DNA from: Nocardiopsis quinghaiensis
Lineage (GTDB): Bacteria > Actinomycetota > Actinomycetes > Streptosporangiales > Streptosporangiaceae
Assembly: GCF_008638365.1 (NCBI RefSeq)
Contig: NZ_VWVU01000004.1
Location: 248,001 to 312,000, forward strand
Direction: 5' to 3'
DNA: 64,000 nt
Shown piece after piece: positions 54,112 through 63,035 of this stretch. The notes under the pieces were generated by a model, which saw nothing but the letters and a program-made list of their open reading frames with translations, did no database searches and was not told the origin of the DNA. A program made the translations under genes and the position numbers. The stretch's first letter is position 1, and each line of letters begins with the position of its first letter.

Positions 54112-54681
54112 ATGATCCGCTTCCCCCGCCTCCCCCGCGCCTTCCCCCGTCTCCCGGAACCGTCCGGCACACGCGTCACGGAGCGGCTGGTCCTGAGGCC
54201 CATCGGCCCCGAGCACGCCGACGACCTGTGGCACCTGCACCGCGACCCCGGTGTCGCGCGGTGGTACGGCGGCACGTGGACCCGGGGAGAGGCCTGGGAG
54301 AGCGCCCTGTACATGGAACACGCCTGGGAGTCAGAGGGCGTGCACAAGTGGATCGCCCACGACCGGGAGTCCGGCGCACTGGTGGGGCGCGGCGGCCTGT
54401 CCTACGCGGAGGTGGCCGGTGCCCGGCGCCTGGAGATCGGGTGGGCGGTCCGCGAACGGTTCTGGGGGCTCGGTTACGCCAGCGAGATCGGACGCGCGGG
54501 GCTGGCGCTGGCCTTCGGCGAACTCGGCGCGGAGGAGGTGGCCTCCTTCACCGAGGTACACAACCTCCGCTCCCGTGCGGTCATGGAACGGCTCGGCTTC
54601 CACTACGCGCGCGAGTTCCGCCACGGGGGAGAGCCCTTCGTGCTGTACCTGCTCGTGAGGCACGACCCTCCACGGGTGTGA
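54112..54681 (+). CDS. GNAT family N-acetyltransferase (RimJ/RimL-like)
   Basis: 189 residues. TERLVLRPIGPEHADDLWHLHRDP opens the RimL-type fold; EIGWAVRERFWGLGYASEIGRAGL holds the acetyl-CoA Q/RxxGxG/A loop; VASFTEVHNLRSRAVMERLGF the C-terminal strand. It acetylates an unknown amine, possibly a protein N-terminus. ATG 54112 starts just before the domain; in-frame Arg-rich sequence upstream is probably not translated. Confidence 0.9.
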   Translation: MIRFPRLPRAFPRLPEPSGTRVTERLVLRPIGPEHADDLWHLHRDPGVARWYGGTWTRGEAWESALYMEHAWESEGVHKWIAHDRESGALVGRGGLSYAEVAGARRLEIGWAVRERFWGLGYASEIGRAGLALAFGELGAEEVASFTEVHNLRSRAVMERLGFHYAREFRHGGEPFVLYLLVRHDPPRV

Positions 54682-54931
54682 GGGGGAGGGGCGGCGCCCC
54701 GGGGCCGGCGGACGTTTCGACGGGTCCCTCACCGCGGAGGAGCGGATCGAGCGCGCCTCGGCCGACCTCGCCGGTTTCCTGGACCGGTGGCCCGCCCGGC
54801 ACGCGAGCGGCGGCGGGCATCCCCGCCGCCACCGTCACGGCCGCGTCCCGGCGCGGGCGGCGACCGTTCCGGGAACCGCCCCGTTCGGGGCCTCCCGGGT
54901 GCCGACCGCCCCGGGGCCTCCTCCGGCTCCG

Positions 54932-55126
54932 TCAGTCCACCGGGTCCCTGGGCTCCACCACCGTGCCCGGCCCCGGGTAGATGAGCCGTTCCTCGCCCTC
55001 GGGGAACCGCACCATGTACGGCGGACCGTCGTTGGCGCCGCGTATCTCCACGATCTCCCCGGTGCTCCTGCCCTCGGTGCTGACGACCCCGTGGGTGTGC
55101 ACGTAGTCGCCGATGGACGCATGCAT
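54932..55126 (-). CDS. DUF1918 small protein
   Basis: 64 residues: MHASIGDYVHTHG, then GEIVEIRGANDGPPYMVRF and GEERLIYPGPGTVVEP. This is the DUF1918 beta-rich fold, found as single genes in actinobacteria and thought to bind a ligand or partner. ATG 55126 follows GGGGGAAG. The 250-bp gap upstream to the GNAT gene contains a possible gene remnant. Confidence 0.9.
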   Translation of the reverse strand: MHASIGDYVHTHGVVSTEGRSTGEIVEIRGANDGPPYMVRFPEGEERLIYPGPGTVVEPRDPVD

Positions 55127-55248
55127 GGTTCTTCCCCCGTTCCGGCCGGTCGGGTCGTACTGGCCACGACCGGGACCTACCCGGGACGCCGGCCCGGCGA
55201 AACGGGCCGGTCGGCACCGGCCGGGTCCGCCGGGGTGCTGGGCCGGGG

Positions 55249-55800
55249 TCAGGGAACCCCGTAACCCATCGCGCTTGTGAGGTCCCGCCAGTTCGAGGTC
55301 AGGGAGTTCCATGCCTGGCCGCACTCCGTGCCCGAGTCGTGTTCCTCGGAGGTGAACCAGTCCTCGCAGGGTTTGAGTTCCCCGACCGCCTCGTCCACTC
55401 CGTCGATCGCGGTGGAGACGTCGACGTACTCCTCGGGGGCCGGACTCTCCTCGATCTCCTCCCGCATGGGCCCGACCACGTCTTCGGTGATCCTGGAGCG
55501 GATACCGTCCAGGCCGCAGCTCTCCTCAGTGTTGGCAGACAGCCCCGGAGCGCAGTAGGACAGCGTGGCGTCGAGATCGCCTACCTGCGGGTCGAACTGG
55601 TTGAAGCGCGATGTGTCAGGGGAGTCGTCGGGTGCGGGAGCGGACGACTCGGGGGCTACGGAGACCAGGGTGCCTGGATCTTCCTGGGAGTTGCCGCACC
55701 CTGCGAGCAGCAGGGCCAGAGCGGGGACGAGACTCGCCCGGACGACGCGTCGCGCCGGGCGTGTGGGTCGGGGACGGGGCACGTGCTTGATGGGAACCAC
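55249..55800 (-). CDS. Small lipoprotein of unknown function
   Basis: 183 residues. A signal peptide ends in the lipobox LLLAGC; the mature part is acidic and cysteine-containing (SYCAPGLSANTEESCGLDGI, KPCEDWF, ECGQAW), with four to five Cys suggesting disulfides. The GTG at 55800 follows GGAGAGGGC and begins right before the basic signal n-region; longer in-frame upstream sequence is not convincing. Role unknown, likely envelope-associated. Confidence 0.75.
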   Translation of the reverse strand: MVPIKHVPRPRPTRPARRVVRASLVPALALLLAGCGNSQEDPGTLVSVAPESSAPAPDDSPDTSRFNQFDPQVGDLDATLSYCAPGLSANTEESCGLDGIRSRITEDVVGPMREEIEESPAPEEYVDVSTAIDGVDEAVGELKPCEDWFTSEEHDSGTECGQAWNSLTSNWRDLTSAMGYGVP

Positions 55801-55990
55801 TGGCGAAGCCCTCTCCGAACAGGGGGTTTGGGGGATAGGGCACACGTTAACCGGGCTCCGGGCCAAACGACAGGAGTATGGCGAATCGGATCGGCCGGGT
55901 TTCGGCGCCGCCGACGGGCCGGTGGAGGTTCCAAGGGGGCAGCGGCGTCCGGACGGGGCGGGCCGGGGAGCATCGATACGGGGTGCGGCG

Positions 55991-56064
55991 GCTGGTCGCG
56001 GCTGGTCGCGGCGGCCGTGGACCACCGGCGTGTGAGCCCGGCCCCGTGGTCGGCCCCGTGGTCG
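55991..56064. repeat. Two short tandem duplications
   Basis: GCTGGTCGCG is repeated at 55991-56000 and 56001-56010, and GCCCCGTGGTCG at 56041-56052 and 56053-56064. Both lie in the 321-bp gene-free stretch 55801-56121, which contains nothing else I can name. Confidence 0.6.
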
Positions 56065-56121
56065 GCCCCGGTCATGGCCCGCAAGCGCGGGGGCCGCCCC
56101 GGTGCGTGGGGACGCGCTCCG

Positions 56122-56706
56122 TCAGCGCGGGGCCAGGCCCTCGAAGAGCACGTGGACCGCGTCGGCGAGACCCGCGTCGATCTCCTCGGGGGAGACCGTG
56201 GCGCCGAACACGGTGATGCCGTGCAGGGTCGCGGACACGGTGGACGCGAGGGTCACCGGGTCGCCGCCCGCGATCTCGCCGGCGGCCTGGCCGTCGGCGA
56301 TGGGCCGCACCAGCATGTCCTTCAGCCGCGACACGGCGTCGGCCAACTGCTCGGAGACGCCGGGATCGTGCTTGTGCGCGTACATCAGGTCGAGCAGCGC
56401 CTCGTGCTCCATCGCGAACCCCACGTAGGCCCTGGCCATGGCGAGGACCTGGGCACGCGCGCCCCCTCCGGAGGCGGACGCCTCCGCCAGCCGACCGATC
56501 AGCCGCTCGAAGCCGGTCAGCGCCAGCGCGTCCAGCAGCGCCTGCTTGTCCCTGAAGTGGCGGCCCGGCGCGGCGTGGCTGACACCCGCCTCGCGGGCGA
56601 GCTCGCGCAGGGACAGCCCCGCCGGACCGCGCTCGGCCAGGGCGCGCTCCGCGCTGGCGAGCAGGGCGGCGCGCAGATCTCCGTGGTGGTAGGGGCGGTC
56701 GGCCAT
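56122..56706 (-). CDS. TetR family transcriptional regulator
   Basis: 194 residues. The N-terminal HTH reads ALLASAERALAERGPAGLSLRELAREAGVS, followed by HAAPGRHFRDKQALLDAL; the C-terminal ligand domain (TetR_C_33-like) ends DAVHVLFEGLAPR. It probably represses itself and the divergent SDR gene 80 bp away. Its own -10 TATCCT sits seven nt before the ATG, so the transcript is leaderless and the AAAC/GTTT dyad at 56719-56730 overlaps it. Confidence 0.9.
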   Translation of the reverse strand: MADRPYHHGDLRAALLASAERALAERGPAGLSLRELAREAGVSHAAPGRHFRDKQALLDALALTGFERLIGRLAEASASGGGARAQVLAMARAYVGFAMEHEALLDLMYAHKHDPGVSEQLADAVSRLKDMLVRPIADGQAAGEIAGGDPVTLASTVSATLHGITVFGATVSPEEIDAGLADAVHVLFEGLAPR

Positions 56707-56713
56707 GTGACCC

Positions 56714-56780
56714 AGGATAAACGGATGTTTGCGTTGTCATCATTGTTTCCATGGACAACCCGTGGGAGCTCGCCTACCGT
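56714..56780. promoter_or_regulatory. Overlapping divergent promoters of the TetR and SDR genes
   Basis: For the SDR gene, TGGACA (56752-56757), a 17-nt spacer and TACCGT (56775-56780) end six nt before ATG 56787. For TetR, TATCCT (56719-56714, minus) ends seven nt before its ATG. AAAC-GGAT-GTTT (56719-56730) is a candidate operator. Confidence 0.55.
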
Positions 56781-56786
56781 GGCGAG

Positions 56787-57680
56787 ATGGACACCACAGC
56801 GGTCAGAATGCCCGATCTCAGCGGCCGCACGGCGATCATCACCGGAGCCAACAGTGGTCTGGGTATCGAGACCACGCGTGTACTGGCCAGGGCCGGTGCG
56901 CGTGTCGTGCTGGCCGTGCGCGACGAGGTGAGGGGCCGCGCCGCGGCCGACAGCGTGGACGGTGACACCGAGGTGCGCCACCTGGACCTGGCGGACCTGT
57001 CGTCCGTGCGCTCCTTCGCCGAGCGGTGGCAGGGCGAGATCCACCTGCTCATCAACAACGCGGGCATCATGGCGGTGCCCCGGGGCACGACCAAGGACGG
57101 CTTCGAGCTGCAGTTCGGCACCAACCACCTCGGCCACTTCGCCCTGACCAACCTCCTCATGGAGCACGTCACGGGCCGGGTGGTCACCGTCTCCTCCAGC
57201 CTGCACCGGATGGCCCGGGGCATCGACTTCGACGACGTCAACCTGGAGCGGGGCTACACCCCCTACAAGGCCTACGCCCAGTCCAAGCTCGCCAACCTGC
57301 TGTTCACGCTGGAGCTCCAGCGACGCCTGGAGCTCGTGGGCTCCCCTGTGCTCTCCACCGCCGCCCACCCCGGTTACGCGGCGACCAACCTGCAGAGCCA
57401 CGGCGCCAACCCGTTCTCCCGCCGGATCGCGATGCTGGGCAACATGCTCTTCGCCCAGAGCGCCGCGAACGGCGCCCTGCCCACGATCTTCGCCGCCACC
57501 CAGGACGTTCCCGGCTCGGCCTACGCCGGACCCAAGGCCATGGGCGGCACGCGTGGCGCCCCCACCCTCTCCAGCCGGAGCGAGGAGGCCTGGGACGGCC
57601 GCGCCGCCAAGCGCCTGTGGACGATGTCGGAGGAGCTCACCGGAGTCTCCTTCCCGCTCGGGTCCGCCGACCGGAACTGA
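56787..57680 (+). CDS. SDR family oxidoreductase
   Basis: 297 residues of the retinol-dehydrogenase-like short-chain group. TGANSGLGIETTRVLA binds NAD(P); LINNAGIMAVP, VTVSSSLHRM and YKAYAQSKLANLL supply the catalytic Asn/Ser/Tyr/Lys. TAAHPGYAATNLQSHG is typical of the family. Substrate unknown. ATG 56787 is chosen because a good promoter puts the transcript start there; ATG 56751 lies inside the promoter. Confidence 0.88.
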   Translation: MDTTAVRMPDLSGRTAIITGANSGLGIETTRVLARAGARVVLAVRDEVRGRAAADSVDGDTEVRHLDLADLSSVRSFAERWQGEIHLLINNAGIMAVPRGTTKDGFELQFGTNHLGHFALTNLLMEHVTGRVVTVSSSLHRMARGIDFDDVNLERGYTPYKAYAQSKLANLLFTLELQRRLELVGSPVLSTAAHPGYAATNLQSHGANPFSRRIAMLGNMLFAQSAANGALPTIFAATQDVPGSAYAGPKAMGGTRGAPTLSSRSEEAWDGRAAKRLWTMSEELTGVSFPLGSADRN

Positions 57681-57731
57681 CGCCCCCTTCCCCGCGCTCC
57701 CTCCCCACGCCCCACCGCCACGCCCCACCCG

Positions 57732-57794
57732 CGATGATCTTGCCCGTACTGGCGTCCTCGACCGCCGACGACGCCAGTACGGGCAAGATCATCG
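57732..57794. terminator. Perfect 25-bp inverted repeat between convergent genes
   Basis: Arms 57732-57756 and 57770-57794 are perfect complements with a 13-nt loop, including GATGATCTTGCCCG. The stem is longer and less GC-pure than other terminators here, so a mobile or REP-like origin is possible. Confidence 0.6.
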
Positions 57795-57841
57795 GCGAAG
57801 GCACCTCACGCGTGCGGCCAGCGCGTCAGGGCTTCAGGGGG

Positions 57842-60424
57842 TCAGGGGTTCAGGACCAGCTCGTCCGTGGCGGCCTCGCGGACCGCCTCCTCGCTGACCG
57901 CGAACGGCAGGGTCTCGCCCCGGCTCCACAGTTCCAGCTGGTCGTCGTAGCTGCCGTGGAACGCGTGGCCCGAGTTGCCGGTCAGGTGCACCCACGTGGA
58001 CGCGTCCCGGTCGGACAGGTCCACCACCATCCGCATCGACGGCACCGCGGTGATGCCGTACCCCTCGGTCGGGTCCCAGCCGGTGGCGTTGACGATGCTG
58101 GCCCCGCCGGAGCTCTCCACCGGTCCCCGGTTGAACAGCCACTCGACCGGGCCGATGCCCGAGGTGCCGAACGACTCGTGGGTCGCGGTCAGGGTGTGCA
58201 GGTCGCCCCAGCGCCAGTCGGCCGGGTCGTCGCCCAGCCGCTCGGTCAGTTCCTCGGCCGCCGCGTCCATCGCGGCGGCGAGCACCTCCTCGCGCCCGCT
58301 GGCGTCCTCACCCCGCCACCAGTCCGACTCCGGGTCCTCCAACAGCTGGCTCACCACGTACATCCCGCGCGAGCTGCCGCTCATCGTGTACGGCTCCATC
58401 TCGTCGAACAGCAGCGGCAGCAGGTGGCGCCAGGTGGCCTGGTAGAACGCGGCCCCGGCGGAGTCCGCGTCGGTGAACAGGTCCCAGTCCTCCAGCTGCT
58501 CCCGCGCCCGGGCGGTGGTTCCCTCCACGTCCGCCTCCAGCAGGTACGGGACGACGTCGACGGCACCGCCGTGGAACGAGTCCATGTGGATGCGCGACAT
58601 GTCCTCACCGGTCACCGGGCCCTCGGCGATCGCCTCGCCGAGCAGGTCGTTGATCCGCTGCGACCGGTAGCCGTAGTCCCAGTCGCTGGTGAGCACGTGC
58701 TCGTAGTCCGCGTCCACGACCGACTGGTTCGCGGTGACGATGACGCCCGACTCGGGGTTGTACACGCTCGGCAGCTCGTCGAAGGGGATGTAGTCCTTCC
58801 AGTCGTGGTCGGAGTCCCATCCGGGGGCGGGGTAGCGGCCGTCGCCCTCGCCGCGGACCGGCACCGTGCCGGGGGTCTGGTAGCCGATGTTGCCGTCGTT
58901 GTCGGCGTAGACGAGGTTCTGCGCCGGGACGTCGAACCGGCTGGCCGCCTCGCGGAAGCCGTCCCAGTCACGGGCGCGGTTCATGGCGAAGACGGAGTCC
59001 GCCGTGGTCCCGGGGGTCAGCGCGGTCCACTGCAGGGAGACCGCGTACTCGCCGTCGTCCGCGCCCTCCAGCGCGGGCTCCTCGGCGACCTCGGCGAGGT
59101 CGGAGCCCGCGTCGGTGTCGGACAGCAGCGGCCCGTGGTGGGTGGAGCGCACGACGATGTCGACGTCCTCACCGCCCGCGACCCTGACGGTCTCCTCGCG
59201 GGTCTCCAGCGGCCGGGTCTCGCCGTCGACCACGTATCCGTCGCCGTCGAGCCGTTCCACGTACAGGTCCATGACGTCGGGGTCGACGTTGGTGAAGCCC
59301 CAAGCGATCGACTCGTTCTGGCCGATGATCACGCCGGGCAGGCCGGAGAAGCTGAACCCGCTGACGTCGAAGGGGCAGGCCTCGGTCAGCTCGGTGCAGT
59401 GCAGTCCGATCTGGTACCAGGTGGAGGGCATCGCCGCGCCCAGGTGGGGGTCGTTGGCCAGCAGGGGCATGCCGCTCTCGGTGTGCTCGCCGCCGACCAC
59501 CCAGGAGTTGGAGCCGAGGTCGGGGCTGGTGCCGGGGCCGAGCATGCGGGGGAGTGACGCGGCGGTCTCGGCCACGTCGGTGAGGGCGGGAACGGCGCCG
59601 TCGGGCAGTTCGGGGGAGCGGCGCTCGTCGGCTTCCCGGAGGTCGGCCCCGGTGCTGGTTCCGGTGGCCTCGGACCCGGTCTCGGTCTCGGCTGCCTCGG
59701 CCACCCCGTGCTCGTCGGTGTCCGTGATCGGCTGGTGCTCCTCGAAGGGGTAGGCCGGGTAGAGCTCCTCGACCTGCTCCTCCGTCAGCCCGGCGTCGAT
59801 CAGCTGGGCGCGCTGGGTCTCCTCCTGCATGTTGCCGCCCAGGTCCCAGGCCATGGCCTTGAGCCAGGCGAGGCTGTCGACCGGGGTCCACTCCTCGATC
59901 TCGTGGCCGCCGTTGAGCACGGAGAGCAGCCCGTACTCCAGGCTGGCCTCCGTTCCGTCGTTCTCGGCCAGCCAGGCGTTGACCCCGGCCGCGTAGGAGT
60001 CCAGGTACTTCTGCGTCTCGGGGGCGAGGAGGTCGTACTCCTGCTCGGCGACGTGCCGCCAGCCCATGGTGCGCAGGTAGACGTCGGTCTCCACCTGGTC
60101 GGGGCCGAACAGCTCGGCGGTGCGCCCCGCCGTGACGTGGCGGCGGAAGTCCATCTCCCAGAAGCGGTCCTGGGCGTGCGTGAACCCCTGTGCCATGAAG
60201 AGGTCGTGGGTGTTGTCCGCGTAGACGTGGGCGACGCCGTACTCGTCGCGCAGCACGGTGACGGAGGACTCCAGGCCCGGGACGGTGAGTTCTCCGGAGG
60301 TCTCCGGGAAGGACCTTCGGACCGTCCAGACCCCCAGGAGCGCGCCGACCAGGGCCAGCACCACCACGGTGGAGAGAAGGCCCAAAAGCACACGAACGAG
60401 GACACGCTTACGCATTACACCCAT
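57842..60424 (-). CDS. Penicillin acylase family protein (Ntn hydrolase)
   Basis: 860 residues. A signal anchor (VLVRVLLGLLSTVVVLALVGALLG) precedes an alpha domain beginning TVPGLESSVTVLRDEYGVAHVYAD; the beta-chain nucleophile is Ser305 in GSNSWVVGGEH, which would become N-terminal after autocleavage. WTALTPGTT and LLSDTDAGSD follow in the beta chain. The family hydrolyses amide bonds such as acyl-homoserine lactones or penicillins; the substrate is not readable. An acidic, Glu/Thr-rich spacer (about 236-280) separates the chains and may be processed out. Secreted and membrane-tethered. Confidence 0.9.
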   Translation of the reverse strand: MGVMRKRVLVRVLLGLLSTVVVLALVGALLGVWTVRRSFPETSGELTVPGLESSVTVLRDEYGVAHVYADNTHDLFMAQGFTHAQDRFWEMDFRRHVTAGRTAELFGPDQVETDVYLRTMGWRHVAEQEYDLLAPETQKYLDSYAAGVNAWLAENDGTEASLEYGLLSVLNGGHEIEEWTPVDSLAWLKAMAWDLGGNMQEETQRAQLIDAGLTEEQVEELYPAYPFEEHQPITDTDEHGVAEAAETETGSEATGTSTGADLREADERRSPELPDGAVPALTDVAETAASLPRMLGPGTSPDLGSNSWVVGGEHTESGMPLLANDPHLGAAMPSTWYQIGLHCTELTEACPFDVSGFSFSGLPGVIIGQNESIAWGFTNVDPDVMDLYVERLDGDGYVVDGETRPLETREETVRVAGGEDVDIVVRSTHHGPLLSDTDAGSDLAEVAEEPALEGADDGEYAVSLQWTALTPGTTADSVFAMNRARDWDGFREAASRFDVPAQNLVYADNDGNIGYQTPGTVPVRGEGDGRYPAPGWDSDHDWKDYIPFDELPSVYNPESGVIVTANQSVVDADYEHVLTSDWDYGYRSQRINDLLGEAIAEGPVTGEDMSRIHMDSFHGGAVDVVPYLLEADVEGTTARAREQLEDWDLFTDADSAGAAFYQATWRHLLPLLFDEMEPYTMSGSSRGMYVVSQLLEDPESDWWRGEDASGREEVLAAAMDAAAEELTERLGDDPADWRWGDLHTLTATHESFGTSGIGPVEWLFNRGPVESSGGASIVNATGWDPTEGYGITAVPSMRMVVDLSDRDASTWVHLTGNSGHAFHGSYDDQLELWSRGETLPFAVSEEAVREAATDELVLNP

Positions 60425-60430
60425 AGCGGA

Positions 60431-60460
60431 ACCTTAGAGTGTGCCCGGTCACAGTCTCCA
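60431..60460 (-). promoter_or_regulatory. Leaderless promoter of the penicillin acylase gene
   Basis: On the minus strand TGGAGA, an 18-nt spacer and TAAGGT (60436-60431) end six nt before the ATG. TACCA-AC-TGGTA at 60489-60500, farther upstream, is a 12-bp dyad that could be an operator. Confidence 0.5.
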
Positions 60461-60587
60461 GAGATGAGAGGTGTGTGGCCCCAATTGTTACCAACTGGTA
60501 GGCCCCGGTGGATCCCCGTGGTGGCGGCGGTGAACGGGCGGTGTCCGTGGCGGACGCCGCCCGTTGGTGTATTTCCCCGAGCTCAGC

Positions 60588-61121
60588 TCATCCAACCCGG
60601 TCGAGGTAGAGGCGGATGACGGCGGCGAGGTCGCCCATGTCGTCGGCCACGCCTCCGGAGGGTGCAGCGGTGGCCGTGGGTCCGGCGGGGGCGGTCGACT
60701 CGACGGCTCCGGCCAGCAGGTCGCCGACCGGAACCCGGGGGAACGGGACCATATAGGGACGGACCAGGGCGTCCTCGACCTCGTGGGGGTCGGTCCCGCG
60801 CTTCTCGGTCACGTGCCCGTCGTCGTGGTAGTCGCCGCCCCAGCGCGAGGAGGTCCGACTCGCGCTCGTTCGCCATACGTCATCGGTGGGGAAGCCCGGC
60901 GGGTCCTGGAGGGGACGACGCTTGGCAGGGGCGGGTGGCAGTTCCCGGCGGCGGCGGGGCGGCGGCGTGATCGCCGCCTTCTCGGGGTGGGGACGCCGGG
61001 GGTGCTGGGGGACGAACACGGCGGCCAGGGCGATGGCCAGCAGTGCGGCGGTCAGCGCCCACACGCGTCCGGCCAGGCTCTGACGGGGCCTGCGGTGTCG
61101 CCCACTAGGGTGGTGCTCCAC
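60588..61121 (-). CDS. Small membrane protein of unknown function
   Basis: 177 residues. A basic N-terminus (HHPSGRHRRPRQSL) is followed by one strong helix (VWALTAALLAIALAAVFVP) and a Pro/Arg-rich then acidic soluble part ending in the helix DDMGDLAAVIRLYLDRVG. The GTG start has GGAGGAGACC upstream. It may be the last gene of the minus-strand group with the ATPase and a 74-residue protein. Not recognised. Confidence 0.65.
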   Translation of the reverse strand: MEHHPSGRHRRPRQSLAGRVWALTAALLAIALAAVFVPQHPRRPHPEKAAITPPPRRRRELPPAPAKRRPLQDPPGFPTDDVWRTSASRTSSRWGGDYHDDGHVTEKRGTDPHEVEDALVRPYMVPFPRVPVGDLLAGAVESTAPAGPTATAAPSGGVADDMGDLAAVIRLYLDRVG

Positions 61122-61224
61122 GGTCTCCTCCTGCTTGCTCAGGTGGTTGATCGAGCCCCGGTCCGGTGTTGGAGCACTGGTCGGGGCGTCTTCTTTTTCT
61201 TCTGCGTTCGCGTTCGGGCGGGTG

Positions 61225-61449
61225 TCATTGGCCCCGGTGGGGCTGCGCTTCCCGCTCGGCGGTGCGGATCCGCTCGTCAAGCTGTTGCGGTGTGTCCGCT
61301 TCCAGCGGTGCGACGTGGTGCGGGCCGAGGTAGAAGGCGAAGAAGCTGCGCGATCCCGGTCCCCACAGCACCCACCAGTGGCTGTGCAGTTGCTCCAGGA
61401 GACGGGCGGCCTCGTACTTGTCGGCGTCCTGACTGCGGTCCCACGCCAC
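61225..61449 (-). CDS. 74-residue protein of unknown function
   Basis: Sequence begins MAWDRSQDADKYEAARLLEQ and contains the hydrophobic HSHWWVLWGPGSRSFFAFYLG, suggesting a compact fold with buried aromatics. Small proteins of this kind often accompany XRE/ATPase gene sets in actinomycetes. GTG start 61449 lies 10 nt after the ATPase stop with GGAGCACGGAG between, indicating coupling. Confidence 0.7.
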   Translation of the reverse strand: MAWDRSQDADKYEAARLLEQLHSHWWVLWGPGSRSFFAFYLGPHHVAPLEADTPQQLDERIRTAEREAQPHRGQ

Positions 61450-61459
61450 TCCGTGCTCC

Positions 61460-61987
61460 TCAGGCCTCGACGCTCTCGGGCACGGGCGCGTAGGGGTCGA
61501 TGTGCGCCCAGACCGTCAGGGGCTGGCCGGGCTCGCCCTCCCAGCCCCACTCCACGGACAGTCGGTCCACAAGGCGCAGACCTCGGCCGCACGTGGTCAG
61601 CGCGTCGGTCTCGGGGGACAGCCGGGGCACGTGCGGGGTCTGTCCGGGACGGGGCCCGTCGTCGGTGACCGCCACGAGGAGGACGCGCTCCAGCAGGTGG
61701 CGTATCCGCACCCGCACCCGCCCGCATTCGCTGCCGGAGGCGGTGTGCAGCCAGGCGTTGGCCACCAGCTCGCTGACCACCACCAGCACCGGGAAGGTGC
61801 GGTGCGCGGGCATACGGAGGCCCCGCTGGCACCAGCTGCGGATCTGCGCCGCCTGCGAGGGCTGGGAGCCGAAGAACGCCGTGCGCGTTCCCGTCCCCCT
61901 GCTGGGGAACCGGTGCGGCAGTCCGCTCCCGGGCACCCGCCACTCCTCCACCGCCCGCCTCGGCCGAGGCACGCCACATCCACTCAT
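61460..61987 (-). CDS. Histidine-kinase-like ATP-binding protein (RsbW/anti-sigma type)
   Basis: 175 residues of the HATPase_c fold. LVVVSELVANAWLHTASG carries the N-box, AVTDDGPRP the Mg/G1 region, and CGRGLRLVDRLSVEWG the G2 region. The long variable N-terminus carries Arg-rich segments. Such stand-alone ATPases pair with XRE/DUF397 genes in actinomycetes and may act as anti-sigma-like regulators; the partner is unknown. ATG 61987 follows GGAGGTG. Divergent from the XRE gene across 181 bp. Confidence 0.85.
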   Translation of the reverse strand: MSGCGVPRPRRAVEEWRVPGSGLPHRFPSRGTGTRTAFFGSQPSQAAQIRSWCQRGLRMPAHRTFPVLVVVSELVANAWLHTASGSECGRVRVRIRHLLERVLLVAVTDDGPRPGQTPHVPRLSPETDALTTCGRGLRLVDRLSVEWGWEGEPGQPLTVWAHIDPYAPVPESVEA

Positions 61988-62097
61988 CGTGAACACCTCC
62001 AGATCAACAACCACTCGGTGTATCTGTCTCCTGGCAATGAGTATGGAGGCACGCAGGATGCAGCGCAATGGGTTCTGGGGAAATTTGCGCAGAGACT

Positions 62098-62168
62098 GAT
62101 TGCCACAAGTTGGCTCTCTGGGTAGGGATGCGCCAAACTGGACACACCCCGGCTCCTGGAGGTCATCG
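62098..62168 (+). promoter_or_regulatory. Promoter region of the XRE-DUF397 operon
   Basis: TTGCCA, a 17-nt spacer and TAGGGA lie about 35-65 nt before GTG 62169, and GGAGGTC precedes that start. The minus-strand side serves the ATPase gene. Confidence 0.45.
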
Positions 62169-63035
62169 GTGGGGCAGAGCCCAGCAGGCGTCACCCGGCG
62201 CACCATCGCCCGTGTCATGAAGCGCGCCCGTATCCGGGCGGGCATCAAGAGCGGTACCGCGGCTCGCCACGCCGACATCAGCCCAGGCACGCTGACCAAG
62301 TACGAGAAGGCGGAGAACCCCTGGCCCGTACCGGTCGTGTACGTGCTCAGCGAGTTCTACGGGCTGTCCAAGGAGGACAGGGACAAGCTCGTTGACCTGG
62401 CCAGGCAGAAGGAACTCGGCTGGTGGCACAGACACCGGGACATCCCCGAGTGGTTCGAGTCCTACATCGGCCTGGAATCCGAAGCGCACACCGTGCTGAA
62501 CTACGAGGACGGCACGATCCCCGGGTTGCTCCAGACCGCCGACTACGCCCGCTTCGTGCTCTCAGCCGACGTCGATGCCGACTCGGACGAGCAGGTGGAA
62601 GCTCATGTCACCGTGCGCATGCAGCGCCAGAAGCGCCTGACCGAAGAACCGCCCCTCCAGTTCAATGCAGTGGTGAACGAGAGCGCCCTCTACCGGACTG
62701 TCGGCAGCACTGACACCATGCGTGAACAGCTCTCCGTGTTGCTGGACCGAGCCGAGCTGCCCAACGTCGACCTTCGCGTCCTGCCTTTCGACGCTGGTGC
62801 ACACGCCGCCAGTGAGGGAAGCTTCGTCCTCATGCAATTTCCCAACCTGCTGACTGATGTCAGCTTCGGAGACGTCGTTCTCGTCGAGTACCGGGCAGGT
62901 GCCCTCTACCTGGAGAAGGACCACGACATCGACCTCTTCTCGCGCATTTTCCAGCGCACTCAGGGCCAGGCACTGAGCCCTGAGGAATCCGTCAAACGCA
63001 TTCAGCGCGTCCGCAGCGAACGCTACGAAGGATGA
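62169..63035 (+). CDS. XRE-family HTH regulator with DUF5753 domain
   Basis: 288 residues. The N-terminal HTH reads ARVMKRARIRAGIKSGTAARHADISPGTL; the C-terminal DUF5753 region (ENPWPVPVVYVLSEFYGLSKEDRDK, IPGLLQTADYARFVLSAD) is typical of actinomycete regulators that work with DUF397 partners. GTG 62169 follows GGAGGTC. Its stop overlaps the DUF397 start. Probably controls morphogenesis or secondary metabolism, as BldC/WhiJ-like systems do, but the target is unknown. Confidence 0.9.
   Translation: MGQSPAGVTRRTIARVMKRARIRAGIKSGTAARHADISPGTLTKYEKAENPWPVPVVYVLSEFYGLSKEDRDKLVDLARQKELGWWHRHRDIPEWFESYIGLESEAHTVLNYEDGTIPGLLQTADYARFVLSADVDADSDEQVEAHVTVRMQRQKRLTEEPPLQFNAVVNESALYRTVGSTDTMREQLSVLLDRAELPNVDLRVLPFDAGAHAASEGSFVLMQFPNLLTDVSFGDVVLVEYRAGALYLEKDHDIDLFSRIFQRTQGQALSPEESVKRIQRVRSERYEG

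Noticed and set aside
57026-59557. An 843-residue plus-strand open frame crossing SDR, inverted repeat and penicillin acylase
   Set aside because: It crosses the strong 25-bp hairpin and lies antisense to penicillin acylase, with no domain match.
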